From Limanda limanda (lineage: Eukaryota > Chordata > Actinopteri > Pleuronectiformes > Pleuronectidae), in the NCBI RefSeq assembly GCF_963576545.1, contig NC_083648.1, positions 16,968,436 to 17,032,435 of the forward strand: DNA of 64,000 bases, in the 5' to 3' direction. Positions 45,346-57,088 of this stretch are shown in pieces. How positions within the stretch are numbered: position 1 is the first letter of the stretch; each line of letters starts with the position of its first letter. The notes beneath the pieces are model-generated. The model was given only the letters and a program-made list of their open reading frames with translations, ran no database searches and was not told the origin of the DNA. The position numbers were made by a program, and so were the translations under genes.

Positions 45346-47030
45346 CCTTGACGAATCACCTCTGAGCCCCTCTTTACCAAACCAACTTGTCACCACATTC
45401 TGTCCCATCTAAATCCGTCCCTGTAACCACTGGAGAGTCCATGTCTGGACGAATAAAGAAACCCATATCTTGACATCTGACCAGATCCGTGACCCTACTC
45501 TCTCCCTCTCAACCATCACCACCCATCCCTTCTTGCCTTCTTCCGCAATCAACATCAAACCCAAAATCCAATTCCTCTGTGACTGGGCCTCTCAGCACAG
45601 GACTGGATCAGAGCTACTCCAAAAGAACAAAGAACGGCAAAGGAAGACTTAAACCAAGTAAAAACACAAATGCATCCAAAAACCGAAAAAGAGAAAAAAA
45701 TAACTAAAAATGACAGAAAAACCGAGATAAAGTAGAGATATGGTTTATGTTTTAGCCATTGTATGGCTGTTCAAGTTAGCTTTTTTGTAAAAGCCCTTGT
45801 ATAGTTAAAAAATGACTGAGTTCAGGGTCGCTGGGGTGAGAGCTGGCTATCACACCGGAGAGTCCTTAACCACGAGGTTGGTCTGTGGAACTGAGGGCCT
45901 CGGCTCGCCTGCTGGCCCTCCGAGGCCATGGAGGACATCTGTCCACCCATCCGTCCGTCTGTGTTTGTCTGGTTGAGAGCGAGAAAAACCACTGGATTTC
46001 CCTTTCAAAAGACAAGTGTCATGGATTCTTTCCCATAGATTAGGGTGGAAGCTTTAGGAAAGGCTGGGAAAGCTCCGACTTCTCATCAGTGTTTGAAAAT
46101 GCACTTGGGGGGATGGGAAACTACTACACAGAAGAGCAAAGGGGACACGTATGGCATTACTACTGGGTAGGAAAAATTTACACAATTGCCAACTTCAAGG
46201 TTACAGCTTCCTTGTTCTTACTAAGGAAAAAACGAGAGCGACTATCTTTTTTAGTTACATATTGACATGTGATTTTTCAGTGCCTGAATGTATAAATAGT
46301 AGAGGGTTATTTAATTACTAATTTCAGAGCTTTTTTACGATGTTAACAGTCTGAATACAGCATTGCATTCCTTTTTCAGATACATTCCTCTCCAAAAATT
46401 GAAAGAAAATGTCTTAATGTAATGCATAGCATTGCCTCCATTACATGTACACTATTTCTACTAACACCATGAGAAACGAAAAGTGTTCAGAGAGAAAGTG
46501 AGACAGACTGCGAGAATATTTATGAGTGTTTGTCGGAGAACAAGTTCACTTTTAGCTTAATGCTGCAAACTCATGCACACGACAGAGAAATACAGTATGT
46601 AGTAGTCTACCTTTCTCTCCACCTCTAATTCGAGCTTCCTGTGGTCTTCAGATGACGGCATGGCTTGAGGTCTGCTAGTACACACGGCCACACAGGCACA
46701 TATCAGCGGTCCAACTGAGGAACCATCCCTGCCCCTTTGCATGGTTCTGTGCAAAAATGGAACACACTCTTTCTAGGATGGCTTGATGATTTTCATGATT
46801 TTGATTTTAATTGCTTTTACTTTTGTTTGTTGCATTTCTTTCTTTTGTCATTTGTTTTTACTACAATTTCCTTTTTTAAAAGTTAAGATACCTTTTTTTT
46901 TTTGAGCTGCAGAACCTATAGAGTTGCACTAACGTGATTCTGTAATGCATTCCCTGTTTGATATATGAGGTAAAGATGAGTCAATACTACAAACGAATCC
47001 TGGAAAGGTACAAATAAAAGTGCTGAAGAA
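45346..47030 (+). other. kcnn1: kcnn1 3'UTR (probable)
   Basis: Follows the stop codon. AATAAA at 45452-45457 could give a very short 3'UTR, and a later AATAAA at 47013-47018 (context GGTACAAATAAAAGTGCT) could give a 1.7-kb 3'UTR. The second is followed directly by dispersed repeats, so I place the likely end near 47.03 kb. No RNA data were available. Confidence 0.5.
47013..47018 (+). terminator. Candidate polyadenylation signal, kcnn1
   Basis: Canonical AATAAA in the last repeat-free sequence downstream of the kcnn1 stop; an alternative lies at 45452-45457. Confidence 0.5.
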
Positions 47031-47079
47031 ACTTTGATGGTTACATCACAGTGAATTCCTTCAGCAAGTTATAAGGAAG

Positions 47080-47910
47080 AGTTTTGATATTTTGGGGTCT
47101 TATGCCTTTCCACGTTCAACCTAAGTAAGATAAAACAGTACCGATATCATATCTCTGAGGTAAATATGCAGCTATTGCTCCCAACCCGTTAGCGTAGCTT
47201 AGCACATACAGTCTGGAAATGGGGAAAGAAGCTCTACTGGCTCTCCAACATTAGCACACATTATGTCTTAGTTATTTAATGTGTACATAGACTAAGATTG
47301 TAGACTGATATAAACTATGTGCAGGTTAAACTAATACATTTTTACATTTTGTTCTGTCTTTATGCTAAGCTAATCTAGCTGGCTGCTAAGGGTAGCTTTA
47401 TATTTACCGTACAGACCATAGATTGCATGTATAGATGGACCACATGTCTCCACTTCCTCCCAGTATCCAGAAGTGAAGCAAAAATATTGTGGATATGAAC
47501 GCTGCCTTTTTGTGCAAATTACCCCATTGGGAGCCATAGTCTAGCTATTGAGGGATTGAGCTGTGGAATCAAAGCTTCGACCAATCATTGGTGGGTCTCA
47601 GCTCAAAACACATTTGTGTAGCATCAAATAACAAATTAAAGCTAAACTTATTGGAAAAAAAACTAACGTTTGCTTTGACCATTTAGTTTGGTTCATGTCC
47701 CATCCACTAACATGAAGGATGTTAGTGACTTTGAAGCAATTATGACCTACACTGCAGTTAGCCACCAGGGGGCGATCAAGTCATTTTGGCTTCACTTTAT
47801 GGGAGCAGTCATGTCGTCCATCTTTATATACAGTTTATTGTGAGGTACGATATCAATCGTCTTGTCCAACTCTCTGCAAGTGGTTCTTAAAATGGCAAAT
47901 TCTTTCTTTA
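47080..47910. repeat. Dispersed repeat (TTAGCxTAGCTTAGC type), interrupted by a nested element
   Basis: The left part contains GTTAGCGTAGCTTAGCACAT, AGTCTGGAAATGGGGAAA, and GCTAAGCTAATCTAGCTGGC then TAGCTTTATATTTACCGTAC. The right part resumes at about 47841 with GAGGTACGATATCAATCGTC and CCAACTCTCTGCAAG. I recall a teleost repeat in which these two parts are contiguous; here a 425-bp element separates them. Confidence 0.65.
47416..47840. mobile_element. MITE-like element with 25-bp imperfect TIRs, nested in another repeat
   Basis: The left end (47416-47440) and the reverse complement of the right end (47816-47840) agree at 19 of 25 positions, both finishing in AGATGGAC. The body includes GGGAGCCATAGTCTAGCTAT, CCACCAATCATTGG-like sequence and CCACCAGGGGGCGATCAAGT. 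No transposase frame is present. Confidence 0.75.
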
Positions 47911-50129
47911 CAACTACAGTCTACATGTCAGGCTTGTTTCTAAATGACACTGAAGTACATTCACTGTGACATAGAAGAAATTTGAACATTTAAAATTTCA
48001 AAAGCATGGAATATGAGTCATCCTAGAGTTGTAACGACTAGAAAACTTCTGCTCTGAAAAAGTTGGAGGACATATGAAAAGCAGATCAGGAAGTCAGCGG
48101 GTCAGCAGCTAGCATGCTGTCCAAAAGTAGTTTGAATGGTAGATAATCCCATATGGATGTTAGTGCTAAAAAAAATATTTTAATGACCCCTTAAGCTGAC
48201 AGGCAAATAGAATCATTATTTCTTGGATCTTAATTATTTCCTAGCTGCTTTGGGACCAGTCAGGTCCGAGTCGGAGCCTGTGAGACCGAGAGCGACTTCG
48301 CCCCCCCACAGCTTCTGGTCTGGGACAGAGAGCACTTTTAAGAACACTCTGAGTTTGCTGCAACTTGATCAAGCATGAGTATGGGTTATTTTTCCTTTCA
48401 ACTTGAGTTGATTAAGCATGACTTTTTACTTCCTCGCCATGCACCTCTCGTGCTACATCCCACCCTCCTGGTATGAGGGGATCTATCATACCGTCCGAGG
48501 CTCCGTTTCAATCAGTGTCATCCAAAGAGTCAGCGCGGCTAATGGAGGACTATCTGCTTGATAACGACCTCACCTGCCTGTTCGTATCTAGGGTTTCCAC
48601 CTCTTCATCACATCAGAGCTTCAGCCTTGTGTTTGTCATCTGTCATCATTAAGAACATCACACGTCCCCCCCAAACACAAACATGGACACAAAATGACCT
48701 GCAGCAAAGACATTGGTTCAAATGAAAAAAAAAAACAAACTAAGAAAAGGAAGAAGCAGGGGAACCTCTAGGTCTTATTCCACGTTGCACTCAGTTTGTA
48801 GTATTCGGTTACACTCCAGGTAACGGCATTGAGGACTTCATCCTTCATCAGGCAACAGGAAAGAGTGAAAAAAAGAAAGAAAGATGAGAGCCATCGCTCA
48901 TTTACTGACAGACATCTGTTTTGGCTCAGGGGGGTTGTGAACAGCCAGGGTGGGTGTCCTGTAAATATGACCTCATTGTAGATGTCGCCAAGTAAACGGG
49001 ACAAATGGTGAACCACAGGGGTAAAGGTGGTCGGATCCAATGCACAGCGTGTTGCAGGTACATGCAGCAGAAAACCTTGAAAGGTTGAACCTGAAGGGTT
49101 CCAAGTTCTGGCAAATTAAAAGATAATGTTTGATCAGTTTCACACGTTTTCTTTTTTTCTTCTCTTCCTCTGATGGAGGTTTGATCAGGTTCTGAGATTA
49201 AGTTGTCTTTTAAATTTTGTATCCATTTGTTTTCTTCAGTCCTTATCCTGTCACTGACAAAGACCTGCCAAAACACCATTCCAATATTTAATAGTGACCC
49301 ACTAGAAAATAAAAAACACACATGGTATTTTGTAGTGAAGTGAGGGACATTCATGATGTTATTCTGATGATGGTAGATGAGTCAAAGTGATAAACCCAGA
49401 GTCTTTTATTATCCAGAAAATCGTAGGCTTTCCTCATAGAGCAGGCATCAGAACACACTTCCACTGAACAATAACAGAGTGAACCCCCCCCCCCCCAAAA
49501 GTGAAGAAATGTATCCCAACCATTGTTCTGTGTACACTGCCACATGATGCATAATGTACGTAGTAGCACTGGAATAAATCAACTTTTAATGGATGGCAAA
49601 TGGGTTTAACATATTCTCTGTATACTGTTTCGCTGTTCCTTCATTTTGCAGGTGAACTTTTGTCCTAGCAAGGAGAGACACCAAGGTGAAATCATTAAAG
49701 ACTATCTTCAGCTATGTCGCTCCCTTCTTCTGTGTTGGCAGACAGTCATTTCTCATGTTTTGTCACGTCCGCTGAGGACCAACGGTGGCCGAGACGTTTC
49801 ACTCGGGCGCGGTGATCACACAACGGAAACACAACCATGAGGTGTGTTTTTATCCTGTCCTTCCATGAGGCGTCGCTTGTGAAAACCCGGTCAAGCCAGT
49901 TACCGCTTAAAATTTGAGGCTTGTCTGTTTGAGATCTTTCTTTTTAAGAAGAAAAGAAAGAACACAATGTGTCCTCTACGCACCTGTACTGCACTGTAGC
50001 TCTTCAAAGAGACAGGCGTCAAAATTAAAGTGTAAACCTGCTTGACTGGGTGTTCTCAAGTAGTTCGCAGTAAGAAAGTAACTCTGTGTTCCCGTTGTGT
50101 GGCTTTTGTACTTGCGTTGTCACTTATAT

Positions 50130-50485
50130 ATTTGTGTTGTGTCTCAGCCACCGTAAGGAAGTTACGTTTTCACCCCTGTCTATTTGTCTGTGAAGACGAT
50201 TTTACAAAAACTACTGATTGTATTATCACGAAACTTGTTGGAAGGATGTGGTAATGGTCAGGGAAAAAACTGTTACATTTCGGTGTTGATCCAGATCAAA
50301 TGGCAGGAATCTTTTTTCACTTTATTTAATAGTGTAATCGGGAGGTTTTTTAACAGTTTCACTATTTGCTCTAAGAATAATTCCTTTCGATGAGAGAAAT
50401 CAGCCATATTTAGGAGTGTTGGAAATTTGCTTGTTTGAATTGAAGGGGGCGGTTGGGCCTTGATGGAAGTGAGTGCCATTCTAGA
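50130..50485 (+). repeat. Dispersed teleost repeat, family A (copy 3)
   Basis: GTTACGTTTTCACCCCTGTC opening, then ACAAAAACTACTGATTG, ATCACGAAACTTGTTGGAAG, a GGTCAGGGAAAAAACTGTTA block, TTGATCCAGATCAAATGGCA, and an ending GAATTGAAGGGGGCGGTTGG plus GCCTTGATGGAAGTGAG. Confidence 0.75.
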
Positions 50486-52190
50486 TTTCCATGAATTTAA
50501 CAGAATTACAGTCACTCTTACCATACTTGTCTTCCAATCTGAGGCACTATCGAGGTCTAACAATGTGAACATAAAGGGAAAACTGGAACCAATTGTGACT
50601 CCAAAAGTTGCTTTGGCACAATTGTTGACAGATACAGACATCACACGTCTGCTGCTGTAAAACTGTGGAACAGGGACGTCCTAAAACATGATTACAGGAT
50701 GATGTATTGCTATAAACATGAACACCAAGCCAGAGGACACACAGCTGCTGAGGTGCTGTTCCAAGGTTAACACACACAAACACACACACACGGTCTTAAA
50801 TGGTCATATAACAAGCTACTATCCATGTCCACATGCACAAACAAGGCTCAGCTTGGTTAATTACAGCAAAACCAGGAGGGATTTGGCAGCAGACCCGTAT
50901 CCTACAAGAGTGACAGAGCCAGTCACCCTGCAGTTGTTGCTACACAACCTCAAAGACATGCATCAGTGGAAAACAGCAGGCACAGCTCCTCTGCTGCTCA
51001 TCCCTCCCACGAGTACAGAATAGTCCAATTCCGTAGTGTTTTTATCATGTGACACGATAAAGATCACCTTTGATTTTGAATATGCACCAATAGAGAAACA
51101 AAAAGAAGGGAAACTGCTCCCATTGTTTCCGGAGCAGGTAAGTCTTCCTTTATTCCCTCTGTAACAATATCAGTCTCTTAATGAGCACAGTTAAGTCATC
51201 CAGCCAAGACTTATTCTCTTTAAGTGAGAAAGGCAAGAAAAAGAGGGATCCAATTACCAGGGATGCCCCGTAGAGGGTACTGAAGATCAGCCTATGGTGA
51301 GGGAGGACAAGAGAAGAAAGCGGTTTGCGGAGGATTGAAGACGACCCTTGGACTGGGGGAAGGACAAGGGGGAGCTATCGGTTCGTACAGTGTGGAAGAT
51401 CGTCCCTTGGAGTCAAAGAGTTATTCTGGGACAGCTGGCAGCAGGCAGGGGAAGTAATTTATTGAATTTCTAACCGGCCCCACTTCCCCCCTGTCTGTCT
51501 GCCCTGGGAGCTAATAGCTAGCCGCTGCATTATGCTTAATGCCCTCGCTATCACTTTCGGCTAACGTGGTTTGGCATACACTTTGGGAAATCACAGAGAA
51601 TGGGGGTATTGATCTTGGTTTTTGGCCTCGCTTAATGCACGCTGCTGTAATGCTGGAGAGTGGGTGTGAAGGGCCTTTTCATTTCATCAAATGTTTTTTT
51701 GAGTGTCGTTGGTTTCTGCATTCAATCATTCCACTCTTTCTCTCTCTATCTTTCTATCTACATCTCCGACTCTGCTGCACGTCTCCCTCTCGCTGTCTCT
51801 CTCTTGCTGAGATGTGAGGAAGAATGAACTGATAGAAACAAGGTTGTCTGTCGGAGGCTGCCGTAGCTTCCCTGCTTCTTTCAGCTGTAAAGGAAGGAAA
51901 AAAAGGCTTTTTTTCAGAGCCCTCGAGTCATGTGTCAGGACTTCAAGCATGAAGGTGAACATACATGTGCCGAGCTGAATGTGGAAGTGAAGCCCAACAC
52001 ACACACACATAACATGTGCAGCCTCACATGTTTCCTCCGCTTATTATTGGCTGGAAATTCCCATCTATTATCACATTGAACAGCAGGACATTCAGGCCAT
52101 GAATGTTATGTTCTTGTAGCAGGATTACACCAAAAATGGAGCGAAGCCAGCAAGCTAGTTCTGGCAGGCAACTCGAGCTGCGCGCGCCAA

Positions 52191-52216
52191 TCACGTGACA
52201 TATATCACGTGACATA
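52191..52216. promoter_or_regulatory. Tandem TCACGTGACATA boxes (E-box/CLEAR-like)
   Basis: A 12-bp unit containing the palindromic CACGTG core occurs at 52191-52202 and again at 52205-52216, a 14-bp period. TCACGTGA is the preferred site of USF/MITF-TFE bHLH factors. A TATTTAA sequence follows at 52265-52271. Confidence 0.4.
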
Positions 52217-52367
52217 CCTCACTCTCCATAACCATCATGGTACACACCCACCTTATCAGGTGGTCTATTTAACCAGAGGCATTTCCCATCAACCCCTCTT
52301 GCTCGCACTGCTGCTGCAGTATTGCCACCTGTTGCTTCAGTCCCTCCACCACCCCAGCATCCACCTG

Positions 52368-52454
52368 TAGGCTCCAACGGGGGGGTTACAGTATTAGCTC
52401 ATCACTCCCATCATTTCTGTGTTAGCATATGGGGAGTGATTAAGTTGGAGCCTA
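52368..52454. other. Two-tier inverted repeat (fold-back)
   Basis: Outer arms TAGGCTCCAAC (52368-52378) and GTTGGAGCCTA (52444-52454) are perfect reverse complements. Inner arms ATCACTCCC (52401-52409) and GGGAGTGAT (52432-52440) are also perfect. The inner pair lies within the outer loop, so both can form in one hairpin. Confidence 0.8.
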
Positions 52455-52539
52455 GACGCCAAACACAAACCTGTTCTACTGTGAACAATAATAAACATCT
52501 TAATAAATAAGATAAATAATCAATCGTGAGTTGTCTGAC

Positions 52540-52806
52540 TGAACTATGAATTACCACAAAACTTGATGCAGCACAGGTCAGGGAAGAAGTCAATAAATAT
52601 TGTAGTGGGTCTAGATCAGGGGCCGGCTGTGAGATTTTTCAACATTTTCCCCGGTTTCACAGAGAATAATTCATGGATTTTTATGAAAAAAAGATTATGG
52701 GACAGATATTTATGAATTTGGTGCAGATCCAAATAATAATCCCCATCTAGTGAATTTAAATGTGGTTTCATAAGGGGACTGCTGGGCCTTAGTGGAGGTA
52801 CAGTAT
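52540..52806 (+). repeat. Dispersed teleost repeat, family A (copy 4)
   Basis: Contains CACAAAACTTGATGCAGCAC, CAGAGAATAATTCATGGAT (identical to a 19-mer in copy 5), GGTGCAGATCCAAATAATAA, and GGGGACTGCTGGGCCTTAGT plus GGAGGTAC. Confidence 0.8.
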
Positions 52807-54983
52807 GAACTGCAGTATGTGTCATTTTTTTTTATCAGTTAAACAGATGAACCTTCTCTTCACAGCCACTGAAACGTCATCTATTTAGTGGCTATTGCTT
52901 GATATGAAAATGTCATATTTGATTGAAGGATTTCATAAGATGTTTTTTCCATAAACATCACATACATACAGTCAAAGGAAATGCAAAACAATGTAATAAT
53001 TTAACTAGATATAGCTTATTATTTAGTCCACACACGAGAGTGGTGTCAGTCTCCTTATATTCCTTAAGAGTAAATAATTGTGTTTTGTATCATTTACTAT
53101 ATCAGTTAATGTGATAACAGGTGTACAAATTACATTATTTAACCTGAACTATTTTAATATTTGAAATATTCTATTTGAAATGAGAAATATAGCACAATGA
53201 GGTATGAAATGTAAAATATTCTATCAAATATTAAATGTACCGCCTGCAAACAGCTAAACCTGTTTAATAATATCTTTATATACAGGCTACAGTATATATC
53301 ATCTATACCCTCCCTCTGCATGACCTCTGCATTGTTCCGCATATTATTTGCAGCTGAACAGGCACCTGGGCCGGCGGCCGGGGACAAGCACGGCAGCACC
53401 AGATGAGGTAGCCCCAGGCCAAGGCCACTTGTGGAACTCGCTACTCACTTGAGAGAGTTGGATGCATTATGTGTTTACTGTACTCTATGTACTGCAGAGT
53501 GTGTGTGTGTGTGAGAGAGAGGCAGTGGAAAGAGATTGCTGGACGTTGGGGGTGGTGTGAGTGATGGTGGTGGGGGGGACACTACAGATGTCCTTGCCCT
53601 GAGCTTTTCTCTGCATGAAAATCAGCGCTGCTCTGGAGGAATCGCTGGCACAGGCCGACGTCACAGTGACTCCGGGAGTCAGATGTGGAGGATTCAATCT
53701 TAGCTGGGGGAGAATCCATGAGCGTCACCGCTAAAGGGGAAAGTGCTGCAGTAAGACAAGATACTGGTGAAGTTTGCTTGTTGGAAAGTCAACAATATCT
53801 CAGTGTCAGTAATAATTCAGTTGCTATTTTATTCCATTATTTTCACATGAATGAAGAAACATGGTCTGAATGTTATGAGACATGCAGTGGGAAGGATTCG
53901 TGCCTGCACTGCTCGAGAGAACTAAACAAATCTGAACTACTACTGATTCTTTCTGTATATTTTACAGTTTTTCGTGTGTTTTTTAAATGATTAAAATTGT
54001 ATGTTTTACAAAAAAATATTTACAAAATCATCATAATTTCACTCATATTTTGCGTTTATTCAAGCGATGAAACTTACTTTCGTGTTTGATTTTGTAAATA
54101 CGTTTCTATAAATACATACTTATACGCCCATCAATTACTTTTTCATTCATATTGAATGTATCGTGTGTCCAAATTGCTCCAAACTAGGCACCACACTTTC
54201 TTGTACAGTTTACAATAGACCTTCCTAGTGTGAAGATGATAAGGTCAATGGTGGGCAAAATATGCATTCAACATACGGACTGATGGAAAGCCGGGCGTTT
54301 GTGGAGTTACTTTGGAGATTGGGTCATGATTTTAACTAAAAGTGGAGATTGATTTATAACACTGACTGTGGACATCATCGTCTCTGAGCTTGTTTATGTG
54401 GAGTTGCGTAACCCTCTGTGAAGTGGAATGTGTGGATCTCTTCAAGAGGGACCACCGGCAAAGACGGGGGCCATTGGATGAGACGGAGCTAACCTGATGA
54501 GGAGAACCAGCCCGAGAGGGAGAGAGGTTTGAAGGGCTCCCTTCCAGCATTTTCCCTCTTTATGTTGAGTAACTGGAGGCAAATACACTGGAACTCTTAA
54601 TTAACCATCCTGTTTCCTTTGCCTAGAGCCTGCACCAGCTGGAGCACAGTTTGAGCTGCATATTGATCATTATGCTTTAAAGAAAAATAAATAAATCAAC
54701 CTAAAACTCCATCTGGGTTGTTGTGGTGTTTTTTATATCTGGCCTCTGCATTGAACTCAACTCTTCAAATCACACTGTACCTTCAATATTGATGAAAAGT
54801 CATTAGATAGCACATGTCTTTTTAATGTGCACTGGCCGGGAATGGAAATAGATCGGAAGAGAAAAGATCAAATAAATGGTGAAGATGGAAAATGGATGAA
54901 ATAAAAGTAGGAGTGAGAGTTGGTCATTAGCAGTCAGAGAGAACACATGGGAGCTTGCTGCCCTCTAGTGCCGAACACTGCCG

Positions 54984-54987
<4 letters not shown>

Positions 54988-55051
<64 letters not shown>
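54988..55051. repeat. (CT)n microsatellite
   Basis: About 32 CT units upstream of marveld2. It generates an Arg-Glu open frame on the minus strand that is not coding. Confidence 0.97.
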
Positions 55052-55053
<2 letters not shown>

Positions 55054-55729
55054 CTACAAAACACTGACACAGTGAAGATAAGAATGAATAATTCATAACA
55101 GGATGATAAAGCAGTATTTCACAGATCTTAGATATGAGATGTAATTGATCGTGTTGAGCTGATATCAAACATACGCTTGTCTCTAAAAGTAAGTGTAATC
55201 TCCTTGATGTTTTTTGATGGTCTAAAGTGATACCCTTAATGCGTAAAGTACCACCATGCTGGGCTGCTACATGCACTGTACAGAGCTCCAGAGGCAGAAC
55301 TTCAATGTACGAGTGGATTATACTTTTTTTTATACCAATTTCTTATCAATGAAAGGCCATGAATCGAGGTCCCAGCAGCCTAAATGGACGCCCAGGCCCT
55401 TCTGAAGCTCATGTTGAGGGCTACATGCATCATTTCAGGTTAACTTACCACCTACTCGCCTCCATTTTATTAATGTCAACAGTTTAACCTCTTACTCTCT
55501 TACACACTCTCTCTCTCTCTCCCACAGATTAACCGAGTAGTGTGGGCCAGCACCAGCACAGGGGAGGCTCAGGTTTAATGTTTAAACTCTAACTCCCCCC
55601 CCTACACACACACACACACAACACACACACTGGCCAATCGCTCTGCGTGTGCTGAACACAGCGTCCAGCACCCGGAGTGAGTCACATGAGAGACTGAAGA
55701 GGCTGAGCTGAGTGGGCCTGGCGGACACA

Positions 55730-55831
55730 GCGGCCATTTTACAGTAGGTATCAGTTCCTGTTCCATTAAAAACAAACAGTCAAAAGTCCTACGAGAACCA
55801 TCAACCTGAGGGACGAGTCGGGGTCAAGCGG
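55730..55831 (+). other. marveld2: Candidate non-coding first exon of marveld2
   Basis: A GC-richer block (GGCCTGGCGGACACAGCGGC and on) ending in AAGCGG|GTAAGG, a good donor. It would splice to the acceptor TTCCCTGTGCAG at 57004-57015 just upstream of the coding exon. The transcription start is not resolvable; 55730 is a nominal boundary. Confidence 0.35.
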
Positions 55832-57015
55832 GTAAGGAAGGCTGGTGTTCTTTTAAATCATTATTCTAAGGTTATTAATGTGTTGCCACGGTGATATGCT
55901 GTGACAGTGTCATGACTGTTGCTGTGTATTAAGAGCTCATGTAGCAGCTCTCTGAGTCACAGCTCAACTTAAACTCTCCTGTCATTAGTGCAGTCTGAGC
56001 TGTGCTGCAGTTACACACTGTGACACACACTGTTACATTGTTTTGGGCCAAGTGCCGCATCACATACTCAACACTTCACATCACAGGTAAACATTTCACA
56101 AACGGTGCATGTGTGTTTTAAAAATCTTAGCTTTTTTCAATCATTGCATCATTGGTTTCCTTTGAATAATATTCATTAAGACCACTTTTAAAACTTGCCT
56201 CTTGTCACATTATGATCGACTACGAATATGACCTTTATTACTTATATATTTGACTGGTTAAATTACTCTGCATACCATGTAAAGCTGATATCTTAGCCAG
56301 GGAGTTTGTTATTTTCTGATATTTCGGTTGTTTTTAGCAGGATTATGCAAAAATAAGGCATCAGGGGGTTGATCCAGGAATCATTATTCACTTTCTCACA
56401 CATTGCCAGACATTTTCATTGATCTATCAGAGAATAATTCATGGATCTTGATCAAAAGAAATTAAACATGTTTAGGGGACTGATCTTTATTTGGTGCCGA
56501 TCCAAATAAAAATGTGGACGTCTTGAGTTAAAATGTGATTCTTTTTTTATACAGGCCATGTAAGTTTTTTGAGTATATAAAGTATTCAGCTCCTATAAAC
56601 AATATTTGTTTTACTTACAATGGATCAGATGAGCTTTATGTATGTGAGAAAACTTTCTCAAAATGATCAAAGAAATTCTGTGCAGCATACGAGTGTCTTT
56701 CAGCATTTTGTTTTGAATTAATGGTCCATAAATGTGTTATTTAGGTTCACGTTCAATCAGAACAAAATGGCAGTGGCAATTGAAATATGGAATATAACGT
56801 AAAAACAAATTATCAGGGTTATCATGTCTCACTTCTTTATACAACCAAGGTTTATGGAAGGTCGAATTAAATTCATAATCTGACTCTTGCGCTGTTTTGT
56901 TTTGAATCAAATAAACATTTGAGTGCTGTTAAACATGATAGATTTCAGCGCATATGAATATATGTTTGTCTTCTTACAACATAGAAATATTAATCTATCT
57001 TTCTTCCCTGTGCAG
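55832..57015 (+). other. Putative marveld2 5'UTR intron
   Basis: Between the candidate donor at 55832 and the acceptor at 57015. Contains family A repeat copy 5 at 56325-56540; otherwise AT-rich with nothing recognised. Confidence 0.4.
56325..56540 (+). repeat. Dispersed teleost repeat, family A (copy 5)
   Basis: Shares AGCAGGATTATGCAAAAAT, CAGAGAATAATTCATGGAT, a TTTAGGGGACTGATCTTTAT block and GGTGCCGATCCAAATAAAA with the other copies. Confidence 0.8.
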
Positions 57016-57028
57016 TTTCTCCCTCCCC

Positions 57029-57088
57029 ATGTCTCATAAGGATTCTATGATTACGTCTGTCTCGATGAATCATCACACTTCAGCATGA
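57029..57088 (+). CDS. Upstream ORF of marveld2 (19 codons plus stop)
   Basis: The first ATG after the 57015 acceptor opens a 19-residue frame (MSHKDSMITS...). Its TGA at 57086-57088 overlaps the main ATG at 57085 as ATGA. No conserved peptide is recognised. If the 5'UTR is as modelled, ribosomes would meet this uORF first, so it could limit tricellulin translation or allow reinitiation. Confidence 0.5.
   Translation: MSHKDSMITSVSMNHHTSA

Larger units (their letters stand above)
47031..55729. other. Intergenic region between kcnn1 and marveld2
   Basis: Apart from the repeats and the cassette listed separately, I see no supportable exon. Single-copy-looking blocks are about 47.9-50.1, 50.5-52.1 and 52.9-54.9 kb. 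A C run lies at 49485-49496. Short CA runs lie near 50770 and 52000 and a GT run near 53500. Confidence 0.75.

Noticed and set aside
52322..52510. 62-codon open frame in the intergenic cassette
   Set aside because: No ATG start at the frame opening, a Pro/His-rich composition and no homology; the inverted repeats explain the region better.
53685..53990. 101-codon plus-strand open frame between the genes
   Set aside because: No recognisable domain, AT-rich end and no splice sites or CpG context; treated as chance.
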